A stretch of DNA of 64,000 bases, taken from positions 62,001 to 126,000 of the forward strand of contig CAWIZO010000001.1 of assembly GCA_963840665.1 (NCBI GenBank). Reading direction: 5' to 3'. Shown here piece by piece: positions 26,146 through 38,017 of the stretch. This stretch comes from DATFTE01 sp963840665 (GTDB taxonomy: Bacteria; Acidobacteriota; Terriglobia; Terriglobales; Acidobacteriaceae). The notes beneath the pieces were generated by a model that ran no database searches, was not told where the DNA came from, and saw only the letters and a list, made by a program, of their open reading frames with translations. Numbering within the stretch: the stretch's first letter is position 1; each line of letters begins with the position of its first letter. A program made the position numbers and the translations under genes.

Positions 26146-26439
26146 TCATACGGCGCTCAGGCTCTTTGTCCGGACTTCAACGCGGTAGCAAACCGGATTG
26201 AACAGATGATGATCGCCCACGAGCGCTACGGAGATGTCGCCTAATTTCTGAGAGGCAAGATTCATGCCTTGACCAATCGCGACACCAAAGACCGTGACGT
26301 GGGTCGAAGCTGGAATATAGGAGTGCTGGGTTTTGGCGTTGCGTTTATGTACCCTGACAAGACATTGTGTACCGTCTGGGCTGGATGCCTTTTTATCCAC
26401 GACGCTTCCGGCTTGTAAGACCCGGATTGCATACAACAT
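26146..26439 (-). CDS. Hypothetical protein, 97 residues
   Basis: Starts MLYAIRVLQAGSVVDKKASS and ends RTKSLSAV. The composition is plausible for a small soluble beta protein (STHVTVFGVAIGQGMNL, DISVALVGDHHLF), but I recognise no family, and no ribosome site is clear. It may be real or chance; it is listed because nothing else occupies this stretch. Confidence 0.3.
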   Translation of the reverse strand: MLYAIRVLQAGSVVDKKASSPDGTQCLVRVHKRNAKTQHSYIPASTHVTVFGVAIGQGMNLASQKLGDISVALVGDHHLFNPVCYRVEVRTKSLSAV

Positions 26440-26461
26440 GAGTTGAAAGCCGCCTGACCAA

Positions 26462-27514
26462 ATGTCTCAGATCAGAAGAGTCAAGCTAGCCGCGATTCAA
26501 GCAATAAAGAAGGCTGGAGGATTCGAACGGTTAGCGAATAGCCGCTGGCGTCAGGAGCGGTTGTTGATCCTCTGTTATCACGGCATCTCTCTCGAAGACG
26601 AGACATGTGGAGACCCAGCACTCTAGTATCTCTGCAAATATGTTGGAAGACCGTTTGCAAGCAATCAATGCGATGGGGTGTTCTGTCCTGCCTCTCGGCG
26701 AAGCTTTGAACTTATTGCGCACTGGTAATCTTCCGCCCGCAGCGTGGTGATTACATTTGACGATGGCACCTACGATTTCTACAAGCAGGCATGGCCACTT
26801 CTCCAGAGATACAACTTTCCGGCCACGGTGTATCAAACCACCTACTATTCTGACCGGCAAATGCCCATTTTTAACCTGATGTGTTCTTACATGTTATGGA
26901 AGAGGCGCCGAATTCCGCTGCAGCCCGTGGAGGAGTTAGGCATTCACGAGCCTGTGGACCTCAGCACAGAAGCCGGCCGGTTCCATGTGGTGAGCGGGTT
27001 GGTCGTGCTGTCGGAGCGCGAGAAGCTTAGTGGTCAGCAGAAGAACGATCTCGCACGGAGACTGGCTGACACTCTCGGGATTGATTTGCTTCGTTGTGTA
27101 GTAAACGTGTCTTGCACCTGATGAATCCGGGTGAAGTGGCAGAAGTGGGAAAAAGCGGTATTGACGTACAACTGCACGGCCATCGGCATCGCACCCCGCG
27201 TGACGAAACGTCCTTCCGCCAGGAAATCAACGAGAATCGTGAAAGGATTCAAGCACTCATCGGACGGAAGGAGCCAATTCTGCTACCCAAGCGCGCTTAC
27301 CGCCCGGAATTTGCTGGTTGGCTGAAAAAGAACATATAGTTTCGGCCACGACGTGCGATGCCGGGCTCGTACATAGAAATGACGACCGTTTCCGGCTTCC
27401 GAGATTCCTGGACACTTCGCTGCGGACCGAAATCAGTTCGAAAGCTGGCTAAGCGGAGCGGGGTCTTTGATAGCGATGCACAGGAGCGCGTCGCCGCGAT
27501 ACATCCGCGAATGA
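26462..27514 (+). pseudogene. Polysaccharide deacetylase family protein, multiply frameshifted
   Basis: Begins MSQIRRVKLAAIQAIKKAGG and soon RLLILCYHGISLEDE, the usual start of EPS-linked polysaccharide deacetylases. It then breaks: an in-frame stop follows DPAL; ANMLEDRLQAINAMGCSVLP continues in a second frame. The catalytic block VITFDDGTYDFYKQAWPLLQ (NodB motif 1 with metal-binding Asp pair) is in a third. DVQLHGHRHRTP (motif 2, H-x-H) and FESWLSGAGSLIAMHR follow in others to the TGA at 27514. At least six shifts are needed. The enzyme would remove N- or O-acetyl groups from a polysaccharide. Decay or poor sequence quality are both possible. Confidence 0.72.
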
Positions 27515-27628
27515 GTTCAGTGTTCGATCAAACAAGAGAGGTTTAGGCGCTGGCCACCGGGTTGCGAACCGTTAAATTGCTTTGATAAGCGGGGAGTGGG
27601 TAAAACTGGGATAAGCGGTAAGCCACAG

Positions 27629-28795
27629 ATGTCTGACATGAATCGTCCAGTTCTAATCCTGGGGATCGAGCCGCGCATTTCGGTTTCTATCGCGCGTTGC
27701 CTTCACCGCCACCAAATAACGGTCGATCTTGCGTCCGTTTCCCCTTCTGCACCTCGCATAAGGTCCACCGCTCTCCGTAATTTTGAAAGTCTGCCGGGCG
27801 CGGACTCCCAAGGCTTTTATGAGTCGATAGCCGCGCTCATCTCTAAGCGTGGATATGACATGTTGATTCCGGCAACGGATGCAGCTTTGCTCGCCATTGG
27901 AAAACACGACGCGAAGCTGCGCGAATTGCTCTAGGTGGCATGCCCACCCGCTTCGATTGTCGGTCGCCTCCTCGACAAGAGCCTTACCCTGGAGGCGGCA
28001 ACGGAAGTAGGAATCCAGGTCCCGCGAACGGTTCGGCTCATGGAGTCCTCCGCACTCGGGACACTGTCGGAACAATTGAAGTTCCCCATCGTCGCGAAGC
28101 CTTATAACAAGAACTGCGTCAGTGATTTCAAGGTGAGGCATTTTCAGAGCCCACAGGCGTTGCAAGAGGCCTTCGGTGACCATTGCGAGCCAGGCGAGAT
28201 TTTGCTTCAGGAGTTCGCGCCCGGCGAAGGAGTCGGCATAGAGACGTTAATGCATCATGGGGAGCCAATAGCCATTTTTCAGCATCGTCGCCTGAAAGAA
28301 GTTCCGAGCACCGGTGGTGCGGCGGCCGTTGCGGTTTCCGAAACACCTGACCTTGGCTTGGTTGAACAGGCCATTGCACTACTGCGCGCACTGCAATGGG
28401 AAGGCGTGGCGATGGTTGAGTTTCGCCAGGATCGCGCGCAAGGTCGCAGCGCTTTGATGGAGGTGAATGGCCGCTATTGGGGAACAATAGAACTACCCAT
28501 CCACCTGGGGGTCGAATTTCCCTGGTACGAATGGCAGATTGCGCACGATCAAAGACCAACTCCTCCCAATTCCTATTCTGTGGGAGCACGCTGGCGATGG
28601 ACGGCAGGCTACCTTCGGCGTTGGCATGCATGTTTCCCTCCGTGGCCAAGCGAGCGATCAAACATCCCCGACTTCTGCGAGACCTGCTACCCTCGGTTCG
28701 CGATCTGAGCCCGATGAGTCACGACGCACTATGGCAGGTATTCGATCCATTGCCGGCCATCTCGGAGCTGTTTCACAAGGCAGGGAGGCCTCTAA
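27629..28795 (+). pseudogene. ATP-grasp carboxylate-amine ligase-like protein, interrupted
   Basis: MSDMNRPVLILGIEPRISVS opens a biotin-carboxylase-like N-domain. A TAG at 27932-27934 interrupts it in frame, where a Tyr codon would fit (ELL-stop-VACPPASIVG). The ATP-grasp domain follows with KFPIVAKPYNKN, EILLQEFAPGEGVG and LMEVNGRYWG (metal-binding E and N). Near 28630 the frame changes (SVAKRAIKHPRLLRDLLPS) and returns later, since the original frame ends at TAA 28795, right before the sulfotransferase. Such ligases join a carboxylate to an amine; in EPS loci their substrate is unknown. Confidence 0.7.
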
Positions 28796-28802
28796 ATCGG
28801 AT

Positions 28803-29736
28803 ATGCGCTTTATCGCTAAAAGAATCTTTCCTGGAAAACTGGAAGGAAGGGTTTCCGCAGCGAAGATACTCGATAACCGGGAGGGCGAATGACGAGGGTA
28901 TTCGAACTATCGGTGAAGCCACGCGGGTGCTTCTCGGCAGAAAGCCTGCAGGACGGGGGCTGACTGTATTCGATGACGATGTGTTCATCGTTTCCTATCC
29001 GCGCTCGGGCACACGTGGCTAAGATTTCTAGTGGGAAATCTGGTCCGCCAAAATGAGCCCGTCACGTTCGCCAATCTCAGTCTGGATTCCGGAGATCTAT
29101 ATGTTTCCGGATCGGATTCTGCGCGCCCTCCCACGTCCTCGTATCCTGAAGAGCCACGAATGCTTCGATCCACGCTATAAAAGGATCATCTATGTTGTGC
29201 GTGACCCAAGGGATGTCGCAGTTTCTTACTACCATTATGCGATTAAGCGGAAAAAGCTCGCTGACAGCTATCCCTTAAGGAAGTTCGTTACCCGTTTTCT
29301 CAATGCTGAGTTCGATGTCGATTGGAAGTGGAGTGCCTCATGGAGCGATCACGTCATGAGCTGGACATGCCTGCGGCGCAATCATGACGGATTTCTCCTG
29401 CTTCGCTACGAGGACCTTTACAAGAACCCGAACAGGTGGTTTCTCGAATCGCTGCATTTCTAGCTCGACGCTACGCCCGAGAGAGTGGCACGCGCAATCC
29501 AGTTGAGTTTGCGGAGTGATGGTCTCTAAAAGAGTCAAGGGCAAGCCTGGAAACTGACAAAGGATACGCGCCAAGATAAACCGTTCATCAGGGCAGCCAA
29601 GTCTGGCCAATGGCATACCGAGCTTCCTGCGTCTTCGGTCGCTCAAATCGAATCGGCTTGGGGCGCGCTCATGACAGACATGGGATATCAACTGAGTGAA
29701 GCGGAAACTACACAACCTCTTCGGGCGGGACGATAA
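28803..29736 (+). pseudogene. Sulfotransferase family protein 1, frameshifted
   Basis: Pieces in successive frames give a standard sulfotransferase. MRFIAKRIFPGKLEGRVSAA is the start. DDDVFIVSYPRSGT is the 5'-PSB loop that holds the PAPS phosphate. LRALPRPRILKSHECFDPRY and RIIYVVRDPRDVAVSYYHY form the 3'-PB motif. DGFLLLRYEDLYKNP comes next, then a C-terminal part with KPFIRAAKSGQW, ending near 29736. The family moves sulfate from PAPS to sugars or other hydroxyls. Shifts lie near 28890, 29015, 29090 and 29460-29560. Confidence 0.75.
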
Positions 29737-29745
29737 CCTCGCAGG

Positions 29746-30910
29746 TCATGCGGTGCGTTTGTAGCGTAGATTCAGGTTATGCAAGGTCTGCCAGGCTTCT
29801 CTCGGGAGGGTTCTTCTTAGCCACTCTTTCCCTGCATGAGCAAAGGTGTGGCCCTGAATGTAGGCAGCGCCCAGGCTAAAGGGCCTAGCGAATGTTAGAT
29901 CGAGGTAGTGTCTGACTTCAGCTCCCCATCGTTCTTTATATCCAAGCTCTCCCCCAAGAAAGTCATAAGTTCGTATGCCTTGGTGGATCAGTTCACGAAT
30001 GACGTGTCCCCGGAGAACAAATCCAACACGGTCGGAAGCGCGCTGGGGGTCATTTCCTTCCTGCAATTGGAACACGGTGCGGCCGTGTCGAAATGCAAAC
30101 TGCACGGAGGCAATTTCGCCATCCAATTCCAATACCCAGATGTCGAGCAGATTGCGAGGCAGAAGCAAATGGCTGACTTCGTAATAGAAGTCCCTTCTCT
30201 CGCGTGATCCGAAACTGCCAGGTTCCCCTGCCGATGTCCAACGTGCTTGGTGAAGTTTGAAAAGTGCTTCCAGACATCGTGGGAGTTGCTCTTCTCGCGT
30301 GCAACGATAAACGTTTACTGCATAACGTTTTTCAAGCCTGCGCGAATAACGTGTCAGGTTCTTGCGGTCCTCGCTCGAGAGTCGTCCCAAGTATTCGTCC
30401 CATGCTTCAGGAAGCGGGATGGCCGACGCAGGCCGCTCTTTCACGGCAAAGGTCCACTTATTCTTCTTCAGCAATCGCAGAAGTGCGTCAGCTCCCGGCG
30501 ACTGGGTGGGCAAGGTGTGCAGATCAGCATAAATCCCACGTCTTCCGCTGAGAATCGAGGTAATTCAAGAAGGTCGCTGCAAATTCTTGTTCAAAACCTG
30601 GGCGAACGGGTAGATCGAGGTTGTCGGAATCGAAGCTTCCGTCTCCCAGGAGCCGCAATAACGTGAGTGGAGCCGTGTTGCCGACTCGCACGGAGGCAAC
30701 CGCGAGAGGTGCTAAGGCGAGCAAACGGGATGCCTGGTCGAAGAAGCCCAGAACGAGTAATCTCTGCTCCTTCCCGATAGTTTGCCACCAAGGAATTAGC
30801 CAATCAGGTGTCGAGAAAGTGGTTGCTTGCGGATAGTAGCGGAGCAAATCCTGCCAGGGATCCTCAACGGCCTGCAGTTCCTTGAAGTTCTGATAGGTAC
30901 GAATCTCCAC
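29746..30910 (-). pseudogene. FemAB-like GNAT acyltransferase, frameshifted near 30520
   Basis: About 385 residues when joined. The N-terminal part (MEIRTYQNFKELQAVEDPWQ to SQRKTWDLC) and the C-terminal part (HTLPTQSPGADALLRLLKKN to NLNLRYKRTA) meet at a one-base shift. Features of the BioF2/FemAB-like domain are RKNLTRYSRRLEKRY, FGSRERRDFYYEVSHLLL and GIRTYDFLGGELGYKERWG. Relatives sit in exosortase EPS loci and probably acylate sugars or amino acids on lipid carriers. It is encoded opposite to the three genes before it. Confidence 0.78.
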
Positions 30911-31277
30911 GTTGTCCTCCTCGAAGCATTCTTCGTGCTCGTTCTAAAACCGCCCATAGAGCTACCAAGTTTCGAGATCTCACTTAGGAGGTAAGGTCCG
31001 GGAAGGAGTGCGGACCTGGAAATGGACTGGAATGTTCACTGTCGCCCTATGCTCAAAACACCCCTTGATAGAAACCCACACGAAGCCACACTCGTCAGCC
31101 GTGAGCCAAAGCCAGGCGAGAGGTTCCAAGGGGCAAGATACGCCTTGCGCGAGGAAGCCTATGACAGCGCAATGGGATTGTCAAGCAATCACGCGATATT
31201 ATCCCTTCCGGAGGCCCTTCTCGTCCAAATAGCCGTGTCAGTTTCGCGTGCTATCATTTTTTAGTGAGGCAGCAATC
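30911..31277. other. Intergenic region, no gene supported
   Basis: Holds a small hairpin AGGTCCG (30994-31000) / CGGACCT (31011-31017) and the ribosome site GTGAGG at 31264-31269 for the next gene. It should contain divergent promoters for the acyltransferase and the beta-helix gene; none is clear. Confidence 0.45.
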
Positions 31278-33089
31278 ATGAAGATCCCGCGTGTTTTTCA
31301 GCGCGTGCCTATTTGTCTTTTCTTCTGTGTCGCGTTCGTTACACCAGTGCTTCGTGCCCAGTCCAATGCCGGCAGTGCTGTGGAAAAGTCAGGTTTTGAC
31401 GGACCAGCCGAACTGCCGCGCGTCTACGTGAAGAGCTCTCTTGCGGATACGCCGTCTCCCGGAAAGGCGTTGGAGGTCAAGGAGGGTGACAACCTTCAGG
31501 AAGCCCTCAACCGCGCCGCTTGCGGAGACATCGTCCGTTTACAAGCGGGAGCTGAGTTCCGAGGAACGTTCCGCCTCCCGGCGAAGCAGTGTGATGATGC
31601 GCACTGGATCACGATTCGCACCAGCGCGGCCGATTCGGATCTTCCTGCGGAAGGCTCTCGCATTTTCCCATGCTATGCCGGCGTCGAAAGTCTAGCCGAT
31701 CGCCCTGCGTTCAAGTGCACATCAAATAAGAACGTGATGGCGAAAATCGCGTTCGCCGCCAAGGGCGGCAGCGGACCGATCGAACTGCAGCGGCGCAAAC
31801 CACTATCGCTTTATAGGATCGAAATCACCCGTCAGCCAGGAGGCATTGTTTACAACCTGGTTTCGACGGAAAAGGCTGGAGCAGCCGATCACATCATCTT
31901 CGACCGGGTTTGGATGCATGGGACCGAGGCCGACGAAACCACGCGCGGCATCATGCTCTCAGGAGTTACTTACGCCGCAGTTGTTGACTCGTACTTCAAT
32001 GACTTCAAGTGTGTTGCGATTACAGGAGCATGTGTTGAGGCGCAGGACATCGCAGGCGGACTAGGGCCCAGACCGCAAGGTTCCTACAAAATTGTGAACA
32101 ATTTCCTCGAGGCCGCCAGCCAAAGCGTCTTCTTCGGAGGCGGCGGCGCCGCTGTCACGCCAGCCGACATTGAGATCCGGCACAATTATTTGTACAAGCC
32201 GCCCAGTTGGCGGCCAGGGCATCCTCAGTTCGTCGGCGCTCCGAATGGCAGGCCCTATATCGTCAAGAATCTCTTTGAACTGAAAAATGCGCAGCGCGTT
32301 CTGTTCGAAGGCAATGTGCTGGAAAACTCCTGGGGTGGCTTCACACAGACTGGCTTCGGCATCGTGCTGACGCCCAAGAATCAGGGAGAGAACACGTGCC
32401 CCGTCTGCCAGGTGACGGATGTCACGATTCGCTATTGCAGGATGAGTCACGTCGCCAGCGGCTTTCAGGTCGGGAACGGCCTATCAGATGCGGGAGCCGC
32501 GCCTAAGGCGGGTGAACGTTACAGCATTCACGACATTGTGATCGATGACATCCAAGGCAACGCGGCCAAGGGATTTGGAATTCTGGCTCAGATATCCCAA
32601 GGCTCTTCGTCAAAGACGATCGGCGACGTTCCCATCCCGACGCTCCGCGATTTGAAAATGGATCACATCACAGCGTTCCCGCCGGACGGTCTTCTGGTGC
32701 TCGGAGGCCCGTTGAGCGGCGAACGGATGACCGGCTTTTCGTTTACGAATAACCTGGTGACAGTTGGTCAACGCCCCATAGGTTCGACGGGCGGCGGACC
32801 GCAGAGAAACTGTGCCGCCGCTGGCCGAGGGCCTGAATCCATTCTTCAGACTTGCTTCGTGAACTACAGCTTCACGAACAACGCTCTGGTGGATGCGGGC
32901 GGCGGCTGGCCTAAGGGAAATATTTCCGTAAAGAACCTCAAAGACGCGCACTTTGTCGATTACCTCTCGGGAAACGGCGGCGACTATCATCTCGCGTCCG
33001 GAAGTCCGTTGAAAAATGCCTCTTCGGACCATCGTGATGTCGGCGCCGACCTTGACGCCATTAACCGAGCCATAGACGGTTCCCGTTAG
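31278..33089 (+). CDS. Secreted right-handed beta-helix protein, paralogue 1
   Basis: 603 residues from ATG 31278. Signal peptide (RVPICLFFCVAFVTPVLRAQ), then GPAELPRVYVKSSLADTPSPG and a long run of beta-helix rungs (DHIIFDRVWMHGTEADETTRG, AAVVDSYFNDFKCVAITGAC, IVKNLFELKNAQRVLFEGNV, CPVCQVTDVTIRYCRMSHV, YSIHDIVIDDIQGNAAKG). It ends SPLKNASSDHRDVGADLDAI. The fold is shared by polysaccharide lyases, epimerases and hydrolases, but no catalytic set is certain. Two paralogues lie at 38313 and 63429, all beside glycan genes, so action on the exopolysaccharide is a fair guess. Confidence 0.85.
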   Translation: MKIPRVFQRVPICLFFCVAFVTPVLRAQSNAGSAVEKSGFDGPAELPRVYVKSSLADTPSPGKALEVKEGDNLQEALNRAACGDIVRLQAGAEFRGTFRLPAKQCDDAHWITIRTSAADSDLPAEGSRIFPCYAGVESLADRPAFKCTSNKNVMAKIAFAAKGGSGPIELQRRKPLSLYRIEITRQPGGIVYNLVSTEKAGAADHIIFDRVWMHGTEADETTRGIMLSGVTYAAVVDSYFNDFKCVAITGACVEAQDIAGGLGPRPQGSYKIVNNFLEAASQSVFFGGGGAAVTPADIEIRHNYLYKPPSWRPGHPQFVGAPNGRPYIVKNLFELKNAQRVLFEGNVLENSWGGFTQTGFGIVLTPKNQGENTCPVCQVTDVTIRYCRMSHVASGFQVGNGLSDAGAAPKAGERYSIHDIVIDDIQGNAAKGFGILAQISQGSSSKTIGDVPIPTLRDLKMDHITAFPPDGLLVLGGPLSGERMTGFSFTNNLVTVGQRPIGSTGGGPQRNCAAAGRGPESILQTCFVNYSFTNNALVDAGGGWPKGNISVKNLKDAHFVDYLSGNGGDYHLASGSPLKNASSDHRDVGADLDAINRAIDGSR

Positions 33090-33095
33090 GGACAT

Positions 33096-35389
33096 CTATT
33101 TCTTCGTCGGATCTGGCGTGCGTCTCGATTTAGTCGATACAACGCTATCTGCGATTGCGGGAACGTGCCAGACGCCGCCACCGTAAGTGTTGACGTAGAT
33201 TTTGTCAGGATCGGTGGGATCGGGTGTCACGCGGTGTCCCCATTTGAAGTTGTATCCGCGAATACGTTGCCAGCTAGCGCCAGCATCGGCGGAGCGCCAA
33301 GCGGAGGATTCGAATCCCGCGGCGTACATGACCCTGGGATTGCGTGGGTCAACGGTGACATCGTAGATGTGCTGATCTTTCGCGAGCACATTGCGCCACG
33401 TCTTCCCACCGTCTACAGAAGAGTAGATGCCGCCGCCTTGGGCCTGCGGCGGAGTGCTGCGCGCCCAGGCGGCGAGCAATAAATGTCTGGGATCACGTGG
33501 GTCGGCGGCGATTCCGTCAGGGCCGTTGACTCCCGCGGGTAACGTGATCTTCGTCCAGTGCTCGGCGCCATCCGCAGATTTATAGAGCGCACCGTCGCCC
33601 GCGTTGCCGATGCTGCCGTCATCACTGCGGCGCGCAACAATCAGATAGAGCGCACCTGCGGCGTCGCGAGTCATGCGCCATACCAGCGGTTCGGCGGCTT
33701 CAATTCCGGTATTCTTCAAGACCCAAGTCTTTCCGCCATCATTGGACTTGTAGACGCCGCGTCCCAGAGCGGTGACGTAGAGCACTCTGGCGCTGGCGGG
33801 GCTGCTGGGATCGAGAAGGATGAACGTCGCTGCACTGGGCGGCATTCCTGTGCTCGATGATTGCCAGGTCTTGCCGCCGTCCTCGCTGATCACGACTCCG
33901 CCGTCATAGGTGGAGGGCGCGCGATGCTGCCAGACTTTCGGACGCGGCAAATCGTGAACTTTGCTCATCACAGCCCAAAGGCGTCCGTGAACTTCAGGGT
34001 CGAATACCATCCAATACGTTGTGTTGCGCCACGCGGCCGGAACGCCTGCGGTAGCACTGGTCCAACTCGCGCCGCCGTTTTCGCTGCGGAACAATCCGAT
34101 GTCGGTGTAAGAAACGAAAATGTGTTTGGGATCGAAGGGATCGAAATGCACGCCGTAGTTGGTGGTGGCTTCGAGGCCGCGGCCGGTGAAGGACCCGTCG
34201 GGAAGGCGGGTAGAGTAGATCGCATCCCAATTCTTGCCGCCGTCCTCGGTGAGCAGGACGCGTCCGTAGTCGGTCGAGTAGACGATGTTGGGATCGGTGG
34301 CGGCGACGGCGAGGCCGATGGGATCTCTCTGCGTATCCCGGGCCGAACAAAGGGGAGATCCAGGCGTCGTGCAGATTAGCGGCCGAGTCGGTCGATTCTT
34401 TCCAAATCGAATCCCACGTGCGTCCCCGATCCGTGGTGCGAGCAACACCGAAGAATTTCTTCTTGAATCCCGGAAAGCCTTCTTCGAGATCACTGTAGGA
34501 AACGTAAAGGACATCCGGATTGTTCGGGCTGGCGGCAAGCGTGCGGACCTTGGCAGGGCCGGGGAGAGAGAGAGGCTTCCAGGTGTTGGCTCTGTCTTCC
34601 GACACAAACAAAGTCGACGAAGTTGCGGCGTAGAACGTAGCAAAGCCAGACTCAGGAAATGATCCGGAGACCGCCAGCAGGGAAGACATTCCGCCGGGCA
34701 AGGAAATGTTCTTCCAGCGAGGCGAAGCGTTCAGATCACGACGGAGTGTGCCGGCTACGACGAAGTTTTCTCCAAAGGCGTAAATGTCGTGCCGATTGTC
34801 GGCGTAAAGAGTTTTCACCACGCCGGGAGCGGTCGTCAGGATCCCACGTCCTGCCTGAATCCGACGAGACGCGAATCTGGGAATCATCGCCTTGTCGAAA
34901 GCCAGCATAGAGAAATTTGGTATTCGTCGGATCGACCGCGAGCGCGGTGATCTCTCCCATGGGCGAACCAGAGGTGAGGAGAGTTTCTCCTGCGTGATCG
35001 TTGGCCATGGATACGCCGGACACGATTTTCGGATCGGGATAGATCAACTGCCAGGTATGCGCGTCGTCCGTGCTGCGCCAGAGCCCGATGGTCTGTGCGT
35101 AGATGACGCTGGCATCGTGAGGATCGAAGACGAAAAAGCGAATGCGTCCGCGGAGATTGAACATGCGCCACGATTGTCCGGCATCGTCAGAGATGTAAGC
35201 GCCCGTCATGTCGCAAGAAACCAGAACGCGCTTAGGATCGCTGGGGCTGATGGTGGGGAGGAAAAGTGCGCCTCCACCGCCGGGGCCGATGGTTTGCCAA
35301 CGAGGGGATGCTTCCTGCGCAGCGACAGTCAAAGAAAGCCACAGAAACCCTGCCATCGCAACGGTCAGGCGCAATGACGCTCTGATCAT
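33096..35389 (-). pseudogene. Secreted BNR/Vps10-type beta-propeller protein, frameshifted
   Basis: About 765 residues when joined. Signal peptide MIRASLRLTVAMAGFLWLSL to AAQ, then repeated BNR/Asp-box units such as SDDAGQSWRM, RTTDRGRTWDS, TEDGGKNWDA, SENGGASWTS, SEDGGKTWQS and SVDGGKTWRN. Blades of the type DPNIVYSTDYGR lie between. This matches sortilin-like/glycosyl-hydrolase-74-like propellers. Frame changes lie near 34850 and 34340; the rest is continuous. Binding or hydrolysis of a glycan outside the cell is inferred from fold. It ends 6 nt from the beta-helix gene, facing it. Confidence 0.78.
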
Positions 35390-35449
35390 GGAACCGAGGC
35401 TAGCACTTTTCTTGGATAATTCTCTTCCAGGGGAACTCGATGGAATCGC

Positions 35450-36458
35450 CTATGACAACTCCGGGTGGGTTTCGGAGGCAGCAGGATTGGAGGCGAGTCG
35501 TTTCTTTGCGAAAGGCATGACGTCAGAAACGTTCGGGCCATGCCTCCAAGTGCGATTGGCGATTCGAGATCGGTTCTTGGTTCGCAAGAATTGCAGATAG
35601 ATTTCGCCGCGCTGCAGCAAAGACAACTTCGCAGGATCCCAATTTTCCGCAAATTTAGCGAACATCGGCTCTCGCGCAATCCGGGCTAAAACCAGCAACA
35701 GCAAGCGGTTTAGACAATGATAGTTCGGAGGACATAGATATGCCCGATTCCCGTACCAACTCCATCGATTCTTGAAGTCCCAAAGAGGAAGCACATGTTT
35801 CAGGCCCGCGATGCCTTGCTTGAATAATCGTTCAACCGCAGGATTTCGAGTTCAATGGCGAGATCATACAAACCTAGAAGGGATCTCAGAAAGCCGTCCA
35901 TTATTCCGGGAGCGGGCACACCAGGTTTTTCGGTGTAGAGGAAATACCCATCAATGGGGACCCGGATGCCTTGCCGGTCATAGTCGAGCTCAAAAATAAC
36001 GGAAGAGCGCTTGAGCAATTCCAGCAAGCGAGGTTCGCGCGTCACCCGCCAGCCACGGACCAGAGCGCTGATCACGAAGCCGGTAGTATTTGCGGAAAGC
36101 CATGGAGCTTTAAGAAAAACTGGTCCTTCCCGATAGTCAAAATCGTTTGTCCAAACCGCCGCGCCGTCGGCGCGAATGGTCGCGTGCTTTTCAAGCCATC
36201 CCACTTGCTTCAAGAAGATGTCCAGGCATTGCTGATTCCTGGTTCGGAGGTAGTGTCCTAAATTTGTCAGGCCGTAGCACGCGATGTAATCGGGTCTGTA
36301 GACGGTGCCAGTGATTCGCTCCCACTCGCGCGGAATGCCGTTCGAGTCCATTCTCATCGCTTTCCAGGGAGGGAATCACTGTAGAGGTAGTAGCTCAGAG
36401 AATCCTTGGGACCGGCTTCCGGAACTATTCTGACAGGGTAATCAAAGCGAAACTTCAT
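35450..36458 (-). pseudogene. D-glucuronyl C5-epimerase-like protein (GLCE C-terminal domain), frameshifted
   Basis: About 335 residues when joined, from ATG 36458 (MKFRFDYPVRIVPEAGPKDS, preceded by GAGG). The start resembles the heparosan C5-epimerase: MRMDSNGIPREWERITG, YGLTNLGHYLRT, then DYDRQGIRVPIDGYFLYTEK, GIMDGFLRSLLGLYDLA and the last part LPLWDFKNRWSWYGNRAYLC. The family converts glucuronate to iduronate in polymers. One G is missing near 36370 (KAMRMD read as KR-stop) and another shift lies near 35800. A neighbouring nucleotide-sugar dehydrogenase supports a uronate role. Confidence 0.68.
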
Positions 36459-36653
36459 CACCTCGCAATAAAGGGTGCTTGCAGCGTACTTCCAAGAGGC
36501 GACGGGCATAGCAATCTCAGGCGGGAACAGGGCTCTGTTTTAGTCTGCAGTCGGTAAATATTAGGCCGGAATATGGCCCGGTGAGCCGCCCCCAGTCCAA
36601 AGTTGTGGGAGTATATCGCAAGAATAGGGGGAAACTCAACGTCAGCGGCTAAG

Positions 36654-38017
36654 CTAGCAACGCACGACCTTATCGCTCTTAATGCCTTTGGTGGCGTTGC
36701 GAGTGTCGACCACCAGTTGCGATTCTTTGACGATGCTTGCGGGTAGTCGTAGTCGGAATGATCGGTCACGATCAGCGCGCAATCGTATTGGCCAAGATTT
36801 TCCAGCGGCGCGCACTTCATCTGCAGATCGTACTTACGTCCTTTGCCGACGGTCGGAAAGTAGGGATCGTTGTAGCTGACCTGGGCGCCTTCTTTCTGCA
36901 GCAATTCGATGATGGTCAGCGCTGGCGATTCCCGCAAATCGTCGATATCCTTTTTGTAGGCCACGCCCAGAACCAACACCTTCGCGATCCGTTCAGCGCT
37001 TTCTTCTGCTGGTTCAGCGCTTTCACTACAGTTCCAGCACGTGGTACGGCATATTGCATGTTGATCTCGCCCGCCAGTTCGATAAAGCGAGTGCGGAAGT
37101 CCCACTCTTTCGCCTTCCAGGAAAGATAAAAAGGATCGACCGGAATGCAGTGTCCGCCCAGCCCCGGCCCCGGATAAAACGGATGAAATCCGAAAGGCTT
37201 GGTCGAGGCCGCCGCGATCACTTCCCAGATATCGATTCCCATGCGCAGCGACAACAACTTCAATTCATTGACCAGCGCAATATTCACGCAGCGATAAATG
37301 TTTTCCAGCAGCTTGGTCATCTCCGCCGCCGCCGGCGATGACACTGGCACCACGCGGTTGAAAATCGTGCCATACAGCGCCGCCGACAGTTCCGAAGCCT
37401 GGGTATCGAGTCCGCCCACCACCTTCGGAATATCGCGCCGGGCGACCGCTGGTATTGCCGGGATCTTCGCGCTCCGGCGAAAAGGCAACATAAAATCCCT
37501 GCTGATCGTCTTTCCCGCGGACCGCTTTCAACCCGTACTTATTGCCTTTTTCGAGAATCGGCACCAGCACTTCTTCCGTCGTCCCGGGGTAGGTCGTGCT
37601 CTCGAGAATCACCAGACTGCCCCGCCCGCAGATACGGCGCAATGGACTTCGCAGTGTCCGTGATGTAACTGAGATCGGGCTCATGATATTCGTTCAGCGG
37701 CGTAGGAACGCAGATGATGATCGGCATCCATTTCCGTGAGTGCGCGAAAAATCAGATGTCGCTTCGAATCCATGTTGCTTGGCTTGCGCAATTTCCTCAG
37801 CCGGAATGCGGACAATGTAGGTCCCACCCGTCGCTCAGCGTCTTGATCTTGCGCTCGTCGATGTCGAAGCCGGTGACGGGAACTTCTGCTCGGTGTAGAA
37901 CAGGGTCCAGCGGCAGACCGACATAGCCAAGCCCGATAATCGCCACTCGTGCCTCGGCGCTTTTCGATCTTGCTCTTCGGTGCAGAAAAGATTGGCTGGA
38001 ACCGACGGTGTCGTCAT
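36654..38017 (-). pseudogene. Nucleotide-sugar dehydrogenase (UDP-glucose/UDP-ManNAc type), frameshifted
   Basis: When its frames are joined, this is a complete UDP-sugar 6-dehydrogenase of about 450 residues. ATG 38017 gives MTTPSVPANL, then a GxGYVGLP-type NAD loop in shifted frame, PIIICVPTPLNEYHEPDLSY, SLVILESTTYPGTTEEVLVP and FYVAFSPEREDPGN. VGGLDTQASELSAALYG, TKLLENIYRCVNIALVNELK, FYPGPGLGGHCIPVDPFYLS (catalytic Cys), VLVLGVAYKKDIDDLRESPA and ESQLVVDTRNATKGIKSDK follow. It oxidises a UDP-hexose to the uronic acid. At least five shifts are present. Confidence 0.8.
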